From positions 7,098,501 through 7,162,500 of the forward strand of contig NZ_JACHMM010000001.1 of NCBI RefSeq assembly GCF_014204975.1: a stretch of DNA of 64,000 nt, read 5' to 3'. The position numbers were made by a program, and so were the translations under genes. Source of the DNA: Jiangella mangrovi (GTDB lineage: Bacteria > Actinomycetota > Actinomycetes > Jiangellales > Jiangellaceae). This document shows positions 38,712 to 47,414 of this stretch, in pieces. The first letter of the stretch is position 1; each line of letters begins with the position of its first letter. Under the pieces are notes generated by a model. That model searched no databases. It was not told the origin of the DNA and saw only the letters and a program-made list of their open reading frames with translations.

Positions 38712-39059
38712 TCAGCCCTCGATGACCTGGCGGACCTCCATGGCCCAGCGGCAGGCGTCGGGCCAGCGGGCGGCGATCTCGACCGCCCGCTCCTCCGACG
38801 CCACGTCGACGGTGAGGTAGCCGGCGAACTGCTCCTTGGCCTCCAGGTACGGCCCATCGGTGACGATCGTCCCGCCGTCGCGCACCTTCACCGTCTTCGT
38901 CCGCGCCGCGTCGACGAGCGCCTGTCCGCCGACCCATTCGCCGGACGCCTGGAGCTCCTTCATCAGCTCGTCGACCTGCCCGAACAGTGCCGCCTTCTCG
39001 TCGTCGGGCAGCGCCTCGATCGCCGCAGGGTTGTTGTGGATGAGCAGCATGTACTTCAC
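38712..39059 (-). CDS. YciI/DGPF-domain protein
   Basis: 115 residues. KYMLLIHNN at the start and [35 protein letters not shown] are the DGPF (YCII-related) signature, here with TDGPY. Such proteins often accompany ECF sigma factors, but none is present here. The GTG at 39059 is preceded by GAGGGA. Function unknown. Confidence 0.88.
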   Translation of the reverse strand: MKYMLLIHNNPAAIEALPDDEKAALFGQVDELMKELQASGEWVGGQALVDAARTKTVKVRDGGTIVTDGPYLEAKEQFAGYLTVDVASEERAVEIAARWPDACRWAMEVRQVIEG

Positions 39060-39196
39060 GTCGGATCCCTCGGTGTCCGGCGCCCCGGGTGGGCGCCACT
39101 CGTGCGAGACGTCGGAGCCGCCGCCCGCGTCTCGACATCATCGTCGAATGTCGGCGGGCGTGGGTAACGTCACACGTGAAGAGAGAGGGGAACCCC

Positions 39197-39571
39197 ATGT
39201 TCGAGAAGACTCAGGCCTACAGCGGCTTCTCCGTCGACGACATCCCGGCGGCCAAGCGGTTCTACGCCGACACGCTCGGCCTCGAGGTCAGCGAGGCCAA
39301 CGGCATGCTGACGCTGCACATCGCCGGCACCAACGGGGTGCTGGTCTACCCCAAGGGCGACGCGCACACGCCGGCGTCGTTCACCATCCTCAACTTCCCC
39401 GTCGACGACATCGACGCGGCGGTCGACGAACTGGCCGGCCGTGGCGTCGAGTTCGAGCGCTACCCGGGCATGCAGGCCGACGAGAAAGGCGTCCACCGCA
39501 ACGACGGCCCGCCGATCGCCTGGTTCACCGACCCCGCGGGCAACGTGCTCTCCGTCCTGCAAGAGGGCTGA
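39197..39571 (+). CDS. VOC-family protein (second of two)
   Basis: 124 residues. [23 protein letters not shown] opens the fold and [17 protein letters not shown] closes it, both classic for glyoxalase/bleomycin-resistance proteins. ATG at 39197 follows GAGAGAGGGG at six bases. It is divergent from the YciI gene and is followed by a 17-bp perfect hairpin. Substrate unknown; not closely similar to the VOC gene at 6 kb. Confidence 0.88.
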   Translation: MFEKTQAYSGFSVDDIPAAKRFYADTLGLEVSEANGMLTLHIAGTNGVLVYPKGDAHTPASFTILNFPVDDIDAAVDELAGRGVEFERYPGMQADEKGVHRNDGPPIAWFTDPAGNVLSVLQEG

Positions 39572-39583
39572 AGCCCGCCACAA

Positions 39584-39622
39584 CACGAAGGATCCGGCTC
39601 GCATCGAGCCGGATCCTTCGTG
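39584..39622. terminator. Perfect hairpin after the VOC gene
   Basis: A 17-bp perfect stem (CACGAAGGATCCGGCTC, 39584-39600, with 39606-39622) around a five-base loop starts 12 bases after the stop. It can also stop the minus-strand small gene at 39717-39812, which ends 95 bases away. Confidence 0.8.
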
Positions 39623-39716
39623 TCCTGTGGCTACTCGTCCACCCCCGTCACGGGACGAGTCACCCCAGGACGCTGGAGTGTTGCGGCGTCACCTGGCGAC
39701 CACCACCGCATCCGGA

Positions 39717-39812
39717 TCATCCCCACGCCCGCGCGAGGCGCTCTTCAACCAGCTGAGCGGCCAGCTCTTGCGCGACCCTGGTGGGACGCCGCCGCCTGTG
39801 CCTGCCCTTCAT
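39717..39812 (-). CDS. Putative 31-residue basic small protein
   Basis: ATG at 39812 with a near-perfect AGGGAGG six bases upstream, and a clear promoter 110 bases further up. It encodes a short peptide that begins MKGRHRRRRPTRVAQ and ends in an amphipathic, charged helix; about a third of the residues are Arg or Lys. No family was recognised. It may bind nucleic acid, but that is inference from charge only. A longer frame from 39944 would start inside the promoter and is rejected. The leader of about 105 bases has a small GTCCC/GGGAC hairpin. Confidence 0.45.
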   Translation of the reverse strand: MKGRHRRRRPTRVAQELAAQLVEERLARAWG

Positions 39813-39924
39813 CGTTCCTCCCTTGTCGGTTGGAATGACCCCCGAGAAGCGTTGACACAGCCGCTCGGAGACCAGTGTGAAGCCGGTCGTCCCGAGCGGG
39901 ACTCCAGTGTTCTGTTGTGACTCC

Positions 39925-39954
39925 ACTATGACATCGGCTGTCACAGAGTTTCAA
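39925..39954 (-). promoter_or_regulatory. Promoter with palindromic operator for the small basic gene
   Basis: On the minus strand TTGAAA (39954-39949) and CATAGT (39930-39925) are 18 bases apart. The palindrome TGACATCGGCTGTCA (39929-39943) overlaps the spacer and -10, where a repressor would act. The opposite strand to 40227 is AT-richer than its surroundings but holds no other gene. Confidence 0.5.
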
Positions 39955-40227
39955 GGGGAATTGATGATTTCATTTTCGTAACGCCACAAGGGTCGCCGGG
40001 AAGGTATTCGTTGCGGGTGAAAAGACATCGCACTGGCACCCCTAACACAGGACCGGGTGCGGTGACTCGTCAATTACCTGTTGTCTGCGCCAAGATCAAG
40101 ACTGTTCCGCCACGGATTCGTCCATTACCGTGAAGTCACGGCGCTGCCTGCGCCGGAGCACGGCCCGGACCGCCGCCGCGCCCGTTCCCGAACACACCGG
40201 GCGCCGCGAAGAATCGAGCGGGATGTG

Positions 40228-41064
40228 ATGCCGGTGTCCCCGATCGAAATGGCTCGCACCGCCGCGGCGGTCGCGTTCCTGGCGGTGGCCGGGTATTCCG
40301 CGCTCCGATTCACGTGGACGGTGACACGGCCCGGACGGCCGCACTCGCGGACCGGCCGCACGACGGCCGGTGTTCCGGACCTCTCGCACGCACTCATGGG
40401 CGTCGCGATGGCCCTGATGGTCGGCCCCGCCGGCCCGGAGGTCCCGGAGCTGCTCGGCATCGCCGTGTTCGTCCTCCTGGGGGCCTGGTTCGCCGCCCGG
40501 CTCCGCCGCGACGGCCTGCTGGGCCGCACCGCCGGCCCGAGCCGTCTCGGCGCTCTCGCGGAACGAGACGGCGGGAGCGGTCACGGCGGCTACCACCTGC
40601 ACCATCTCGTCGGCTGCGCCGCGATGGTGCTCATGTACGTGACGGGGCACGGCGCCCTGGCCCCGGGCAGGCCGACGGCGAGCGCTGCGGGTTCGGCGGG
40701 CTCGACGGATGCGGGGGCGCCCGGGCTCGAGGCGGCCGCGCCGACCGGCCTGGACGCCGGCCACGCCGCCCTGGGCGCGCACGCCGCCGTGCCGGCGCTG
40801 GCCGCGCTGTGCTGGCTGTTCGGGCTGTACTTCCTGGTCGCCGCGACGTCGCTGGGCTTCCGGGTCGGCGAGTCGGCGGTCCGGGTGACGCACCACGTGA
40901 CGGCACCGCTGACGCCGTCGGCGCACCCGACGGCCCACCCGCGCGCACGCACGTCGTCGCGCAGCGCGCCGGTAGCCCGGCTGCTGGCCTCGCCGGCCGG
41001 CACCTGCGCCAGCGAGGTCGTGCTAAGTGCCGGCATGGCGGTGCTGTTCTTCAGCGCACTCTGA
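40228..41064 (+). CDS. DUF5134-family membrane protein
   Basis: 278 residues with about six hydrophobic segments and His-rich loops (GGYHLHHLVGC). DUF5134 is the best match by topology and by SHALMGVAMALMVGPA near residue 45; function is unknown. The ATG at 40228 was chosen because the first membrane helix begins 12 residues later; the frame is open further upstream but low in coding character. The gene contains an Ala/Gly/Thr-rich low-complexity loop (about residues 145-185). No operon partner. Confidence 0.65.
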   Translation: MPVSPIEMARTAAAVAFLAVAGYSALRFTWTVTRPGRPHSRTGRTTAGVPDLSHALMGVAMALMVGPAGPEVPELLGIAVFVLLGAWFAARLRRDGLLGRTAGPSRLGALAERDGGSGHGGYHLHHLVGCAAMVLMYVTGHGALAPGRPTASAAGSAGSTDAGAPGLEAAAPTGLDAGHAALGAHAAVPALAALCWLFGLYFLVAATSLGFRVGESAVRVTHHVTAPLTPSAHPTAHPRARTSSRSAPVARLLASPAGTCASEVVLSAGMAVLFFSAL

Positions 41065-41242
41065 GTCTCACGAGTCCGCGTGCCGATACGTTGACCGCGT
41101 CATGACTGATGGTCCTCTCATCTGTCCTAAGTGAACTCTCAGAAAGTCAATTCCGACATACCTGTACATGACAGGATGATGACTGTATGTTGAGGCATCT
41201 CGTCGAACCCGACGAACCGTCTCATCCTGGGAGGAATGGGCA

Positions 41243-42166
41243 ATGAGGAGACCCGTCATCCGATCTCTCCTTGCCGGCGCCGCGCTCGTGGTGTCCGGCA
41301 TCGCTGCCGCCCCGGCCGTGGCCGGAACGGACAGCACGCCGGCCACCGCCGACGGCGTCCGGGCGTCCGAGGTCGTGCACCAGCAACTGGCCACGACACG
41401 GGCACAGCAGCGCGCCGCCGAGACGTACTGGACCCCCGAGCGCATGCGTTCGGCCATCCCGGCCGACGCCACGATCAAGGGCGACGCCAGCACGGCGGCG
41501 GCACCGGGCATGGAGCGTGCCGCGGTTCCGGAGGACCCGCGTTCGCAGCTCGGCAAGGTCTTCTTCACCATCGGCGGCGTCAACTACGTCTGTTCGGGCA
41601 CCGCCACCAACAGCGGCAACGGCGACGTCGTCACCACCGCCGGGCACTGCCTGCACGAGGGCGGCGGCGGCTCGTTCGCCTCGCAGTTCACCTTCGTCCC
41701 GGCCTACAACAACGGCTCCGCGCCCTACGGCCAGTGGTCGGCGTCGGACCTGTTCACGTCCAGCGGCTGGGCCAACAGCGGCGACTTCAACGTCGACGTC
41801 GGCTTCGCGGTCATGAACGAGAACTCCTCGGGCCAGAGCCTCACGAGCGTCGTCGGCTCCTACCCCATCGCGTTCAACCAGGCCCGCGGCCTGAACTACA
41901 CGTCCTACGGCTACCCCGCCGGCCCGCCCTTCAACGGCCAGCGGCTCTACTCCTGCACCGGCAACGCCCGCCCCGACCCCGCCGGGCAGACCACCCAGGG
42001 CATCACCTGCGACATGACCGGCGGCTCCTCCGGCGGCGGCTGGATCACCGGCGGGCGCCTGAACTCGGTGAACAGCTACAAGTACACCAACGACAACAAC
42101 ACCATGTACGGCCCGTACTTCGGCAGCACCGCGCAGTCGGTCTACAACGCGGCCGCGGCGGCCTGA
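41243..42166 (+). CDS. Secreted trypsin-like serine protease
   Basis: 307 residues: Sec signal (about 1-27, ending APAVAG), a propeptide (about 28-95) and a chymotrypsin-fold domain. The triad is visible as His in TTAGHCLHEG, Asp in FNVDVGFAV and Ser in MTGGSSGGGW. It lacks a clear C-terminal extension and resembles the extracellular V8/trypsin-like peptidases of actinobacteria. ATG with GGGAGGAATGGG upstream, a strong site. Preceded by a 178-base gap with GTTGACC but no clear -10. Confidence 0.92.
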   Translation: MRRPVIRSLLAGAALVVSGIAAAPAVAGTDSTPATADGVRASEVVHQQLATTRAQQRAAETYWTPERMRSAIPADATIKGDASTAAAPGMERAAVPEDPRSQLGKVFFTIGGVNYVCSGTATNSGNGDVVTTAGHCLHEGGGGSFASQFTFVPAYNNGSAPYGQWSASDLFTSSGWANSGDFNVDVGFAVMNENSSGQSLTSVVGSYPIAFNQARGLNYTSYGYPAGPPFNGQRLYSCTGNARPDPAGQTTQGITCDMTGGSSGGGWITGGRLNSVNSYKYTNDNNTMYGPYFGSTAQSVYNAAAAA

Positions 42167-42286
42167 TCCGCCCGGCGGCCGCCGGCTGATCCAAGACGGC
42201 CGGCACCGACCAGCGTCGCTCCACCGGCGATCCCCCGAGCGCCGGTGGGGCGGCGCTGCTGTGCGCGCCTAAGCAGCCCCAACCAT

Positions 42287-42347
42287 GTTGATCATGGAGA
42301 AGGGCGGCTCAAAACGCGATCGGAAGCCGACCTTCTCCATGATCAAC
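42287..42347. repeat. Perfect inverted repeat GTTGATCATGGAGAAGG
   Basis: The 17-base arms 42287-42303 and 42331-42347 are exact reverse complements around 27 bases. It is 120 bases after the serine-protease stop and could act as its terminator. A frame through it with Met-Glu-Lys codons is only the repeat itself. The gap 42167-42654 has no gene. Confidence 0.75.
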
Positions 42348-42489
42348 AGTGAGCGGCCGGCGGAACTGGACCACTCCGAGACCAATGGCCGAACACCACA
42401 GCGCAACCGTCAGCGGCCAGCGCAGAGAAAGAACAGCGGGTCTGAGGGCCGGGTCCATTCCGGGGAGGGGGCCCTGGTGCTGTGAAAGG

Positions 42490-42584
42490 CGAGGGCGCGG
42501 CGGCGCGGGTCAAGTCCAGCGCCCCCACCACAGCGGCAAACGACCCCAACGCGCGCAGACTTGAGGCGCGCCGCCGCGCCCTCG
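42490..42584. repeat. Imperfect palindrome with TCAAGTC/GACTTGA core
   Basis: Arms 42490-42516 and 42558-42584 match at 25 of 27 positions; the two mismatches fall beside the core exactly as in the copy at 24394-24540 and the one inside 24080-24393. The loop resembles that of the 24.4-kb copy (runs of C, then CACAGC). It lies 70 bases from the GH4 stop. Confidence 0.7.
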
Positions 42585-42654
42585 ACAATCGAGACAGCAG
42601 TGGGCCCGACCCACGTCAGCACCCCACCGCAGAACCTAGAAACCCGCAGAACCC

Positions 42655-44010
42655 TCAGTCGCGAACAACGACCGACCGCAGCTCGGGCAGAGCCGCGAGC
42701 TCGGCCTCGACGAGCCGCTCGGCCGTGGTGACGGAGTCGACCAGCGGGTGGCTCGCCAGCGCGGCCACCGCGGCCCGTCGCGAGCCGGACCGGGCCGCCG
42801 CGATCGTGGCCCGCTCGGTCGCCTTCACCGACGCCACCAGGGCGGCCGCCGCGGGGTCGAGCGCTCCGGCGGCCAGCGGGTGCGCGCCGTTGCGGCCGAC
42901 GATGCACGGCACCTCGACGACGGCGTCGGCGTCGAGCCCGGGCAGGGCGGAGCGGTTGCGGACGTTGAGCACCAGGGTGGCCCGCTCGTCGGCGGCGATG
43001 GCGCGCATGAGAGCGAGCGCCACGCGGTCGTAGCCGCCGCCGTCGAGGTCCACCGCCTCGCGGTCGCCGACCCCGGCGGCCTCGCGGCTCTCGGCCATGT
43101 AGGTCGCCTCGCGCTCGCGCCGGACCGCGTCCCACCGCGAGGCCGCTCCCCCGTCCTCGTCACCGGGCGACGGCGTGTAGAACGCCGACTGCTGCTCGAG
43201 CAGGAACTCGCCGCGGGTGGCCGGCGCCGCCTGCGCGGAGGCGATGGCGTCGCGGGTGAAGTAGTAGTAGTACAGGTACTCGTTCGGGATGGTGCCGAGT
43301 GTGCGCAGCCAGGGTGCCCCGAAGAGCTTTCCCTCCTCGAACGAGCCCAGCGCGTCGTCGGCCGACAGCAGCTCCGGCAGCACGTCGCGCCCGCCGACGA
43401 GCACGCGGCGCAGCCAGCCCAGGTGGTTGAGTCCCGCGTAGTCGAACCAGGCATCGCCCATCGACACGCCCAGCGCCCGGGCGACCCGCCGGAACAGCCC
43501 GACCGGGGAGTCGCAGATGCCGATGACGCGGTCGCCGAGGACCGAGCTCATGGCCTCAGTGACCATGCCGGCCGGGTTGGTGAAGTTGATGACCCAGGCG
43601 TCGGGCGCCTCGGCGGCGACGACCTCGGCCAGCCGCAGGGCCACCGGCACCGTCCGCAGCCCGTACAGGACGCCGCCGGCGCCCGTCGTCTCCTGGCCCA
43701 GCACGCCCTGGCCGAGCGCCGTCCGCTCGTCGCAGGACCGCCCGGCCAGCCCGCCGACCCGGATGGCCGAGAACACGAAGTCGGTGCCGCGCACGGCGGA
43801 CGCGAGGTCCTCCTCGACGATCAGCTCGGGCCCGACGCGCCCACCCGGCCCGGAGCGGGCCCGTTCGTCGAGCACCGCCCGCACCGCCCGCACCCGTGCG
43901 GCGTCGGTGTCGTGCAGCACGACGGTGTCGACGCCGGAGTCGGCGCCGGCCAGGGCACGGAAGACCAGCGGGACGCGGAAACCGCCGCCCCCGAGGATCG
44001 TCAACCTCAT
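42655..44010 (-). CDS. GH4-family glycosidase (6-phospho-beta-glucosidase-like)
   Basis: 451 residues. The NAD+-binding start LTILGGGGFRVPLVFRAL, NFTNPAGMVTEA, ICDSPVGLFRR, the metal-binding Cys/His pair (CDSP and LNHLGW) and VPCIVGRNGAHPLA are those of GH4. The family cleaves glycosides by an NAD+/Mn2+ redox mechanism, in this subgroup mostly phosphorylated beta-glucosides. The ATG overlaps the deoR stop by four bases, so both are translated together. In context the substrate would be made by the PfkB kinase across the divergent promoter. Confidence 0.9.
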   Translation of the reverse strand: MRLTILGGGGFRVPLVFRALAGADSGVDTVVLHDTDAARVRAVRAVLDERARSGPGGRVGPELIVEEDLASAVRGTDFVFSAIRVGGLAGRSCDERTALGQGVLGQETTGAGGVLYGLRTVPVALRLAEVVAAEAPDAWVINFTNPAGMVTEAMSSVLGDRVIGICDSPVGLFRRVARALGVSMGDAWFDYAGLNHLGWLRRVLVGGRDVLPELLSADDALGSFEEGKLFGAPWLRTLGTIPNEYLYYYYFTRDAIASAQAAPATRGEFLLEQQSAFYTPSPGDEDGGAASRWDAVRREREATYMAESREAAGVGDREAVDLDGGGYDRVALALMRAIAADERATLVLNVRNRSALPGLDADAVVEVPCIVGRNGAHPLAAGALDPAAAALVASVKATERATIAAARSGSRRAAVAALASHPLVDSVTTAERLVEAELAALPELRSVVVRD

Positions 44011-44759
44011 ACGAGAACCACCTTCACACCGTTCTCCCGCAGCGCGCCGAGGGCGTCGGTGCCCTCGACGGCGTTGGTCACCACGACGTCCAGGGCGTCG
44101 GGTCCGCACACGGTGGCGAACCCCGTCCCCGGGAACTTCTCAGCGTCGGCGAGCAGCACGACGCGGTCGGCCGCCGCGATCATGGCGCGGCGTACCGGGA
44201 CCTCGACCACCGTGGTGTCGACGACGGTGCCGTCGGCGCGCACCCCGCTGGTCCCCATGAACAGCGTGCCGGCCCGCAGTTGGCGGACGGCGTCCTCGGT
44301 GAGGAAGCCGACCAGGGACTTGTAGTTGCGCCGCACCACGCCGCCGAGCAGGATCAGCTCGATGTCGGGGTCGGGCACCAGCTCCTCGTAGACGGCCATG
44401 TTGGCGGTCATGACGGTGATCTTGCGGCCGTGCAGGTGCATGGCCAGCCGGTGCACCGTCGTGCCGATGTCGAGCAGCAGCACGTCTCCGTCCTCGACCA
44501 TGTCGGCCGCGCGGCGGGCGATGGCGTCCTTGGCCTCGTGCGCCTCGGTGGCGACGGCGGCGAACGACGGCTCGAGCGACGGGCTGGTCGCGGCGCCGCC
44601 GCGCACCCGCGTGAGCAGGCCCTGGTCCTCGAGCCAGGCGAGGTCGCGCCGGATGGTGGCCTGGCTGACCCCCAGCTTGGCGCCCAGCGTGGTGACGGCC
44701 ACCGGACCCTCGGAGCGGAGGGTCTGCATGATGAGCTCATACCGGCGCTGTGCAAGCAC
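44007..44759 (-). CDS. DeoR-family transcriptional regulator
   Basis: 250 residues. The N-terminal winged helix-turn-helix (VAVTTLGAKLGVSQATIRRDLAWLEDQG) and the C-terminal sugar-phosphate sensor (DIGTTVHRLA, FMGTSGVRADGTVVDTT) are typical. DeoR repressors respond to phosphorylated sugars, here perhaps the kinase product or the GH4 product. GTG start at 44759. It is divergent from the PfkB-ABC-deacetylase genes; two matching 13-base direct repeats lie between them. Confidence 0.94.
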   Translation of the reverse strand: MLAQRRYELIMQTLRSEGPVAVTTLGAKLGVSQATIRRDLAWLEDQGLLTRVRGGAATSPSLEPSFAAVATEAHEAKDAIARRAADMVEDGDVLLLDIGTTVHRLAMHLHGRKITVMTANMAVYEELVPDPDIELILLGGVVRRNYKSLVGFLTEDAVRQLRAGTLFMGTSGVRADGTVVDTTVVEVPVRRAMIAAADRVVLLADAEKFPGTGFATVCGPDALDVVVTNAVEGTDALGALRENGVKVVLV

Positions 44760-44775
44760 GGCTGAACCATATCAG

Positions 44776-44840
44776 TCATTTTCGCTCAGATGCCATGCGC
44801 CTTCGACGCAGAACCGCTCATATCTTGTCATTTGCGCGCA
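44776..44840. promoter_or_regulatory. Putative DeoR operators (direct repeats)
   Basis: TCATTTTCGCTCA (44776-44788) and TCATTTGCGCGCA (44828-44840) differ at two positions and start 52 bases apart, close to five helix turns. TTTCGC-type direct repeats are common for DeoR proteins. They lie between the divergent deoR and kinase genes. Confidence 0.6.
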
Positions 44841-44893
44841 GCGGAACTAGGGTTCCACCCAACCCTGAACACAAGGGCTGGGAGGGAACGGCT

Positions 44894-45991
44894 GTGTCCA
44901 ACATCGCTCGCGACCCGTTCCGCGCGCCGTCGCGGCACGACCCCCTGGCCGGCGTGCGCGCCGGCGGCGGTCCCGAGCTCGACGTCTTCCTCACCGGCAC
45001 CGTCTTCTTCGACATCATCTTCATCGGCATGGACGGCCCTCCGAAGCAGGGCACCGAGGTGTGGGCCGGCGGCATGGGCTCCAGCCCCGGCGGCGTGGCC
45101 AACCTCGCCGTCGCCGCCGCCCGCCTCGGCCTGCGCACCGGCCTGGCCGCCACCTTCGGCGAGGACCTCTACGGCGACTACTGCCGGCAGACGCTCGGCG
45201 TCCAAGAGGGCGTCGACCTCACCTACTCGCGCTACGTGACGGGCTGGCACTCCCCCGTCACCGTGTCCATGGTCTACCAGCGCGACCGCGCCATGGTCAC
45301 CCACGGCCACCGGCCCGAGGCGCTGGACCGGCTGGTCAGCCACCCGCCCCAGGCACGGTCCTGCTTCGTCGACCTCGGCGCCGAGCGGCAGCCGTGGGTC
45401 GACTCCGTCGCCGAGTCCGGCGGGCTGGTCTTCGCCGACCTCGGCTGGGACCCCGACGACCGCTGGGACCTCGGCCGGCTGCGCGACGGCCTGGCCGGCT
45501 GCCACGCTTTCTCGCCCAACGCCGTCGAGGCCATGAGCTACACCCGCACCGACAGCCCCGAGGCGGCGGCGGAGAAGCTGGCCGAACTCGTGCCGCTCGC
45601 CGTCGTCACCAACGGCGCCGACGGCGCGGTCGCGTTCGACAGGACGACCGGCCGCCCGGTCAAGGCCGCCGCCGTCCCCGTCGACGCCCTCGACCCCACC
45701 GGCGCCGGCGACGTGTTCGTGGCCGGGCTGTTGGTGGGCACGCTGGCCGGCTGGCCGCTCCTGCACACGCTGCGGCTGGCCAACCTGGGCGCCGCGCTGT
45801 CGGTGCGGCACTTCGGCGGCGCGCTCGCCTCGCCCGGCTGGGGCGACGTCGCACTGTGGTACCGCGAGACCGGCTCGAAGGACCCGGGCCTGGCCGGCGA
45901 CTACGAGTTCCTCGAGACCATCCTCCCCGACGAGGCCGTGCCGGAGGTGTCGCGGGCCATCGCGACGCTGGGTTTCCGCGCCGGACGTTAG
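44894..45991 (+). CDS. PfkB-family carbohydrate kinase
   Basis: 365 residues. The first PfkB signature GMGSSPGGVANLAVAAARLG lies near residue 58 and the second, DPTGAGDVFVAGLLVG, near residue 268 with the catalytic Asp. The N-terminus extends about 28 residues beyond the usual start. GTG at 44894 with GGAGGG seven bases upstream. It heads the kinase-ABC-deacetylase unit and is divergent from deoR. It phosphorylates a sugar or a sugar derivative; which one is not determined, though the GH4 partner suggests a phosphorylated glycoside. Confidence 0.9.
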   Translation: MSNIARDPFRAPSRHDPLAGVRAGGGPELDVFLTGTVFFDIIFIGMDGPPKQGTEVWAGGMGSSPGGVANLAVAAARLGLRTGLAATFGEDLYGDYCRQTLGVQEGVDLTYSRYVTGWHSPVTVSMVYQRDRAMVTHGHRPEALDRLVSHPPQARSCFVDLGAERQPWVDSVAESGGLVFADLGWDPDDRWDLGRLRDGLAGCHAFSPNAVEAMSYTRTDSPEAAAEKLAELVPLAVVTNGADGAVAFDRTTGRPVKAAAVPVDALDPTGAGDVFVAGLLVGTLAGWPLLHTLRLANLGAALSVRHFGGALASPGWGDVALWYRETGSKDPGLAGDYEFLETILPDEAVPEVSRAIATLGFRAGR

Positions 45992-46046
45992 GGCACTGCT
46001 CTCCCGCGGCACGCACCGCGCCGCTGAAACCGAAAGGGCCGAAGTC

Positions 46047-47414
46047 ATGAGGTTGTCGATCAGCAGGACCACCGGGCTGTGCGCCGCTGCCGCCGTCGCG
46101 CTGCTCATCGGGGCGTGCGCACCGGGCGACGACGGAGACGACGGCGGCGACGGCGCCAGCGGCGAGCCCACCGCGGGTGATGTCGCCACCGATCCGTCCG
46201 AGTTGGGCGACGTCACGCTGACGGTGTGGGACCAGGAGGTCCGCGAGGGGCAGACCGAGCAGATCGAGGCGCTCAACACCGCGTTCCAAGAGGCCTACCC
46301 CAACATCACCATCGAGCGGGTGTCGCGCTCCACCGACGACCTGCGCACCACGCTGCGCCTGGCGCTGTCCGGCGACGACGCGCCCGACGTCGTCCAGGCC
46401 AACAACGGCCGCCCCGAAATGGGCCAGTACGTCGCGGCCGGCCTGCTCACCCCGCTCGACGACTACGCCGACGGCTACGGCTGGTTCGACCGGTTCCCGG
46501 AGTCGGTGCGTGCGCTGGCCTCCTACAGCGAGGACGGCGCCACCTACGGCGAGGGCGACCTGTACGGCCTGCCGCAGATGGGCGAGATCGTCGGCCTGTA
46601 TTACAGCAAGTCGAAGCTGGCCGCGCTGGGCCTCGAGCCGCCGCAGACCACCGATGACTTCGTGGCGGCGCTGCAGGCGGCACAGGCGGCCGGCGAGGTG
46701 CCGATCCAGTTCGGCAACTCCGACCCGTTCGCCGGCATCCACGAGTTCGGGTTCGTCCAGAACCAGTTCTCCGACGCCGAGACCATCCGCAACCTCGGCT
46801 TCGGCCGGCCCGGCTCGTCCTGGACCTCCGACGACAACGTCGCCGCGGCGCAGGCGATGAGCGACTGGGTCGACGCCGGCTACTTCGCCGACGGCTTCAA
46901 CGGCGTCGACTACGACACCGCCTGGCAGGCGTTCGCCCAGGGCACCGGCGTGTTCTTCGTCGGCGGCACCTGGCTGGTCGCCGACCTCACCTCGGCCATG
47001 GGCGACGACGTCGGCTTCGTCCTCCCGCCGGCCGGCGCCAGCGGCGAGCACCTCGTCACCGGCGGCATCAGCATCCCGTGGGCGATCCCGGCCAACAGCG
47101 ACGCCAAGGAGGCCGCGGCCGCCTACATCGACTTCATCACCAGCTCCGACGCCATGACCGCCGTCACCGAGGCGGGCAACCTGCCGGTCATCGAGGCCGA
47201 GCAGCAGACCACCACGGGCCTGCAGTCCGAGGTGTTCGCGGCGTGGGCGCAGGCCGGCCAGGACGACCTCATCGTGCCGTACCTCGACTACGCGACCGAG
47301 ACGTTCTTCGACACCATCACCGTCGCCGTGCAGAACCTGATGGGCGGCCAGAGCGACCCGCAGCAGTTCCTCGACACCCTCGAGGCCGACTACGCCGCGG
47401 CCACCGGCAGCTGA
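46047..47414 (+). CDS. ABC sugar transporter, extracellular binding lipoprotein
   Basis: 455 residues of the family 1 solute-binding type (CUT1). Lipobox LIGAC puts the lipidated Cys at position 24, followed by an acidic Gly/Asp linker. ITIERVSRSTDDLRTTLRLALSG and DAPDVVQANNG belong to lobe 1. It catches the sugar outside the membrane for the two permeases that follow. 55 bases separate it from the kinase; the stop overlaps the next ATG (TGATG). Confidence 0.94.
   Translation: MRLSISRTTGLCAAAAVALLIGACAPGDDGDDGGDGASGEPTAGDVATDPSELGDVTLTVWDQEVREGQTEQIEALNTAFQEAYPNITIERVSRSTDDLRTTLRLALSGDDAPDVVQANNGRPEMGQYVAAGLLTPLDDYADGYGWFDRFPESVRALASYSEDGATYGEGDLYGLPQMGEIVGLYYSKSKLAALGLEPPQTTDDFVAALQAAQAAGEVPIQFGNSDPFAGIHEFGFVQNQFSDAETIRNLGFGRPGSSWTSDDNVAAAQAMSDWVDAGYFADGFNGVDYDTAWQAFAQGTGVFFVGGTWLVADLTSAMGDDVGFVLPPAGASGEHLVTGGISIPWAIPANSDAKEAAAAYIDFITSSDAMTAVTEAGNLPVIEAEQQTTTGLQSEVFAAWAQAGQDDLIVPYLDYATETFFDTITVAVQNLMGGQSDPQQFLDTLEADYAAATGS

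Noticed and set aside
39717..39944. 75-codon version of the small basic gene
   Set aside because: Its start would lie inside the promoter -35/-10 region; the ATG at 39812 has the ribosome site.
42285..42485. 66-codon frame starting MLIMEKGG
   Set aside because: Consists of the perfect inverted repeat and lacks a ribosome site or codon bias.
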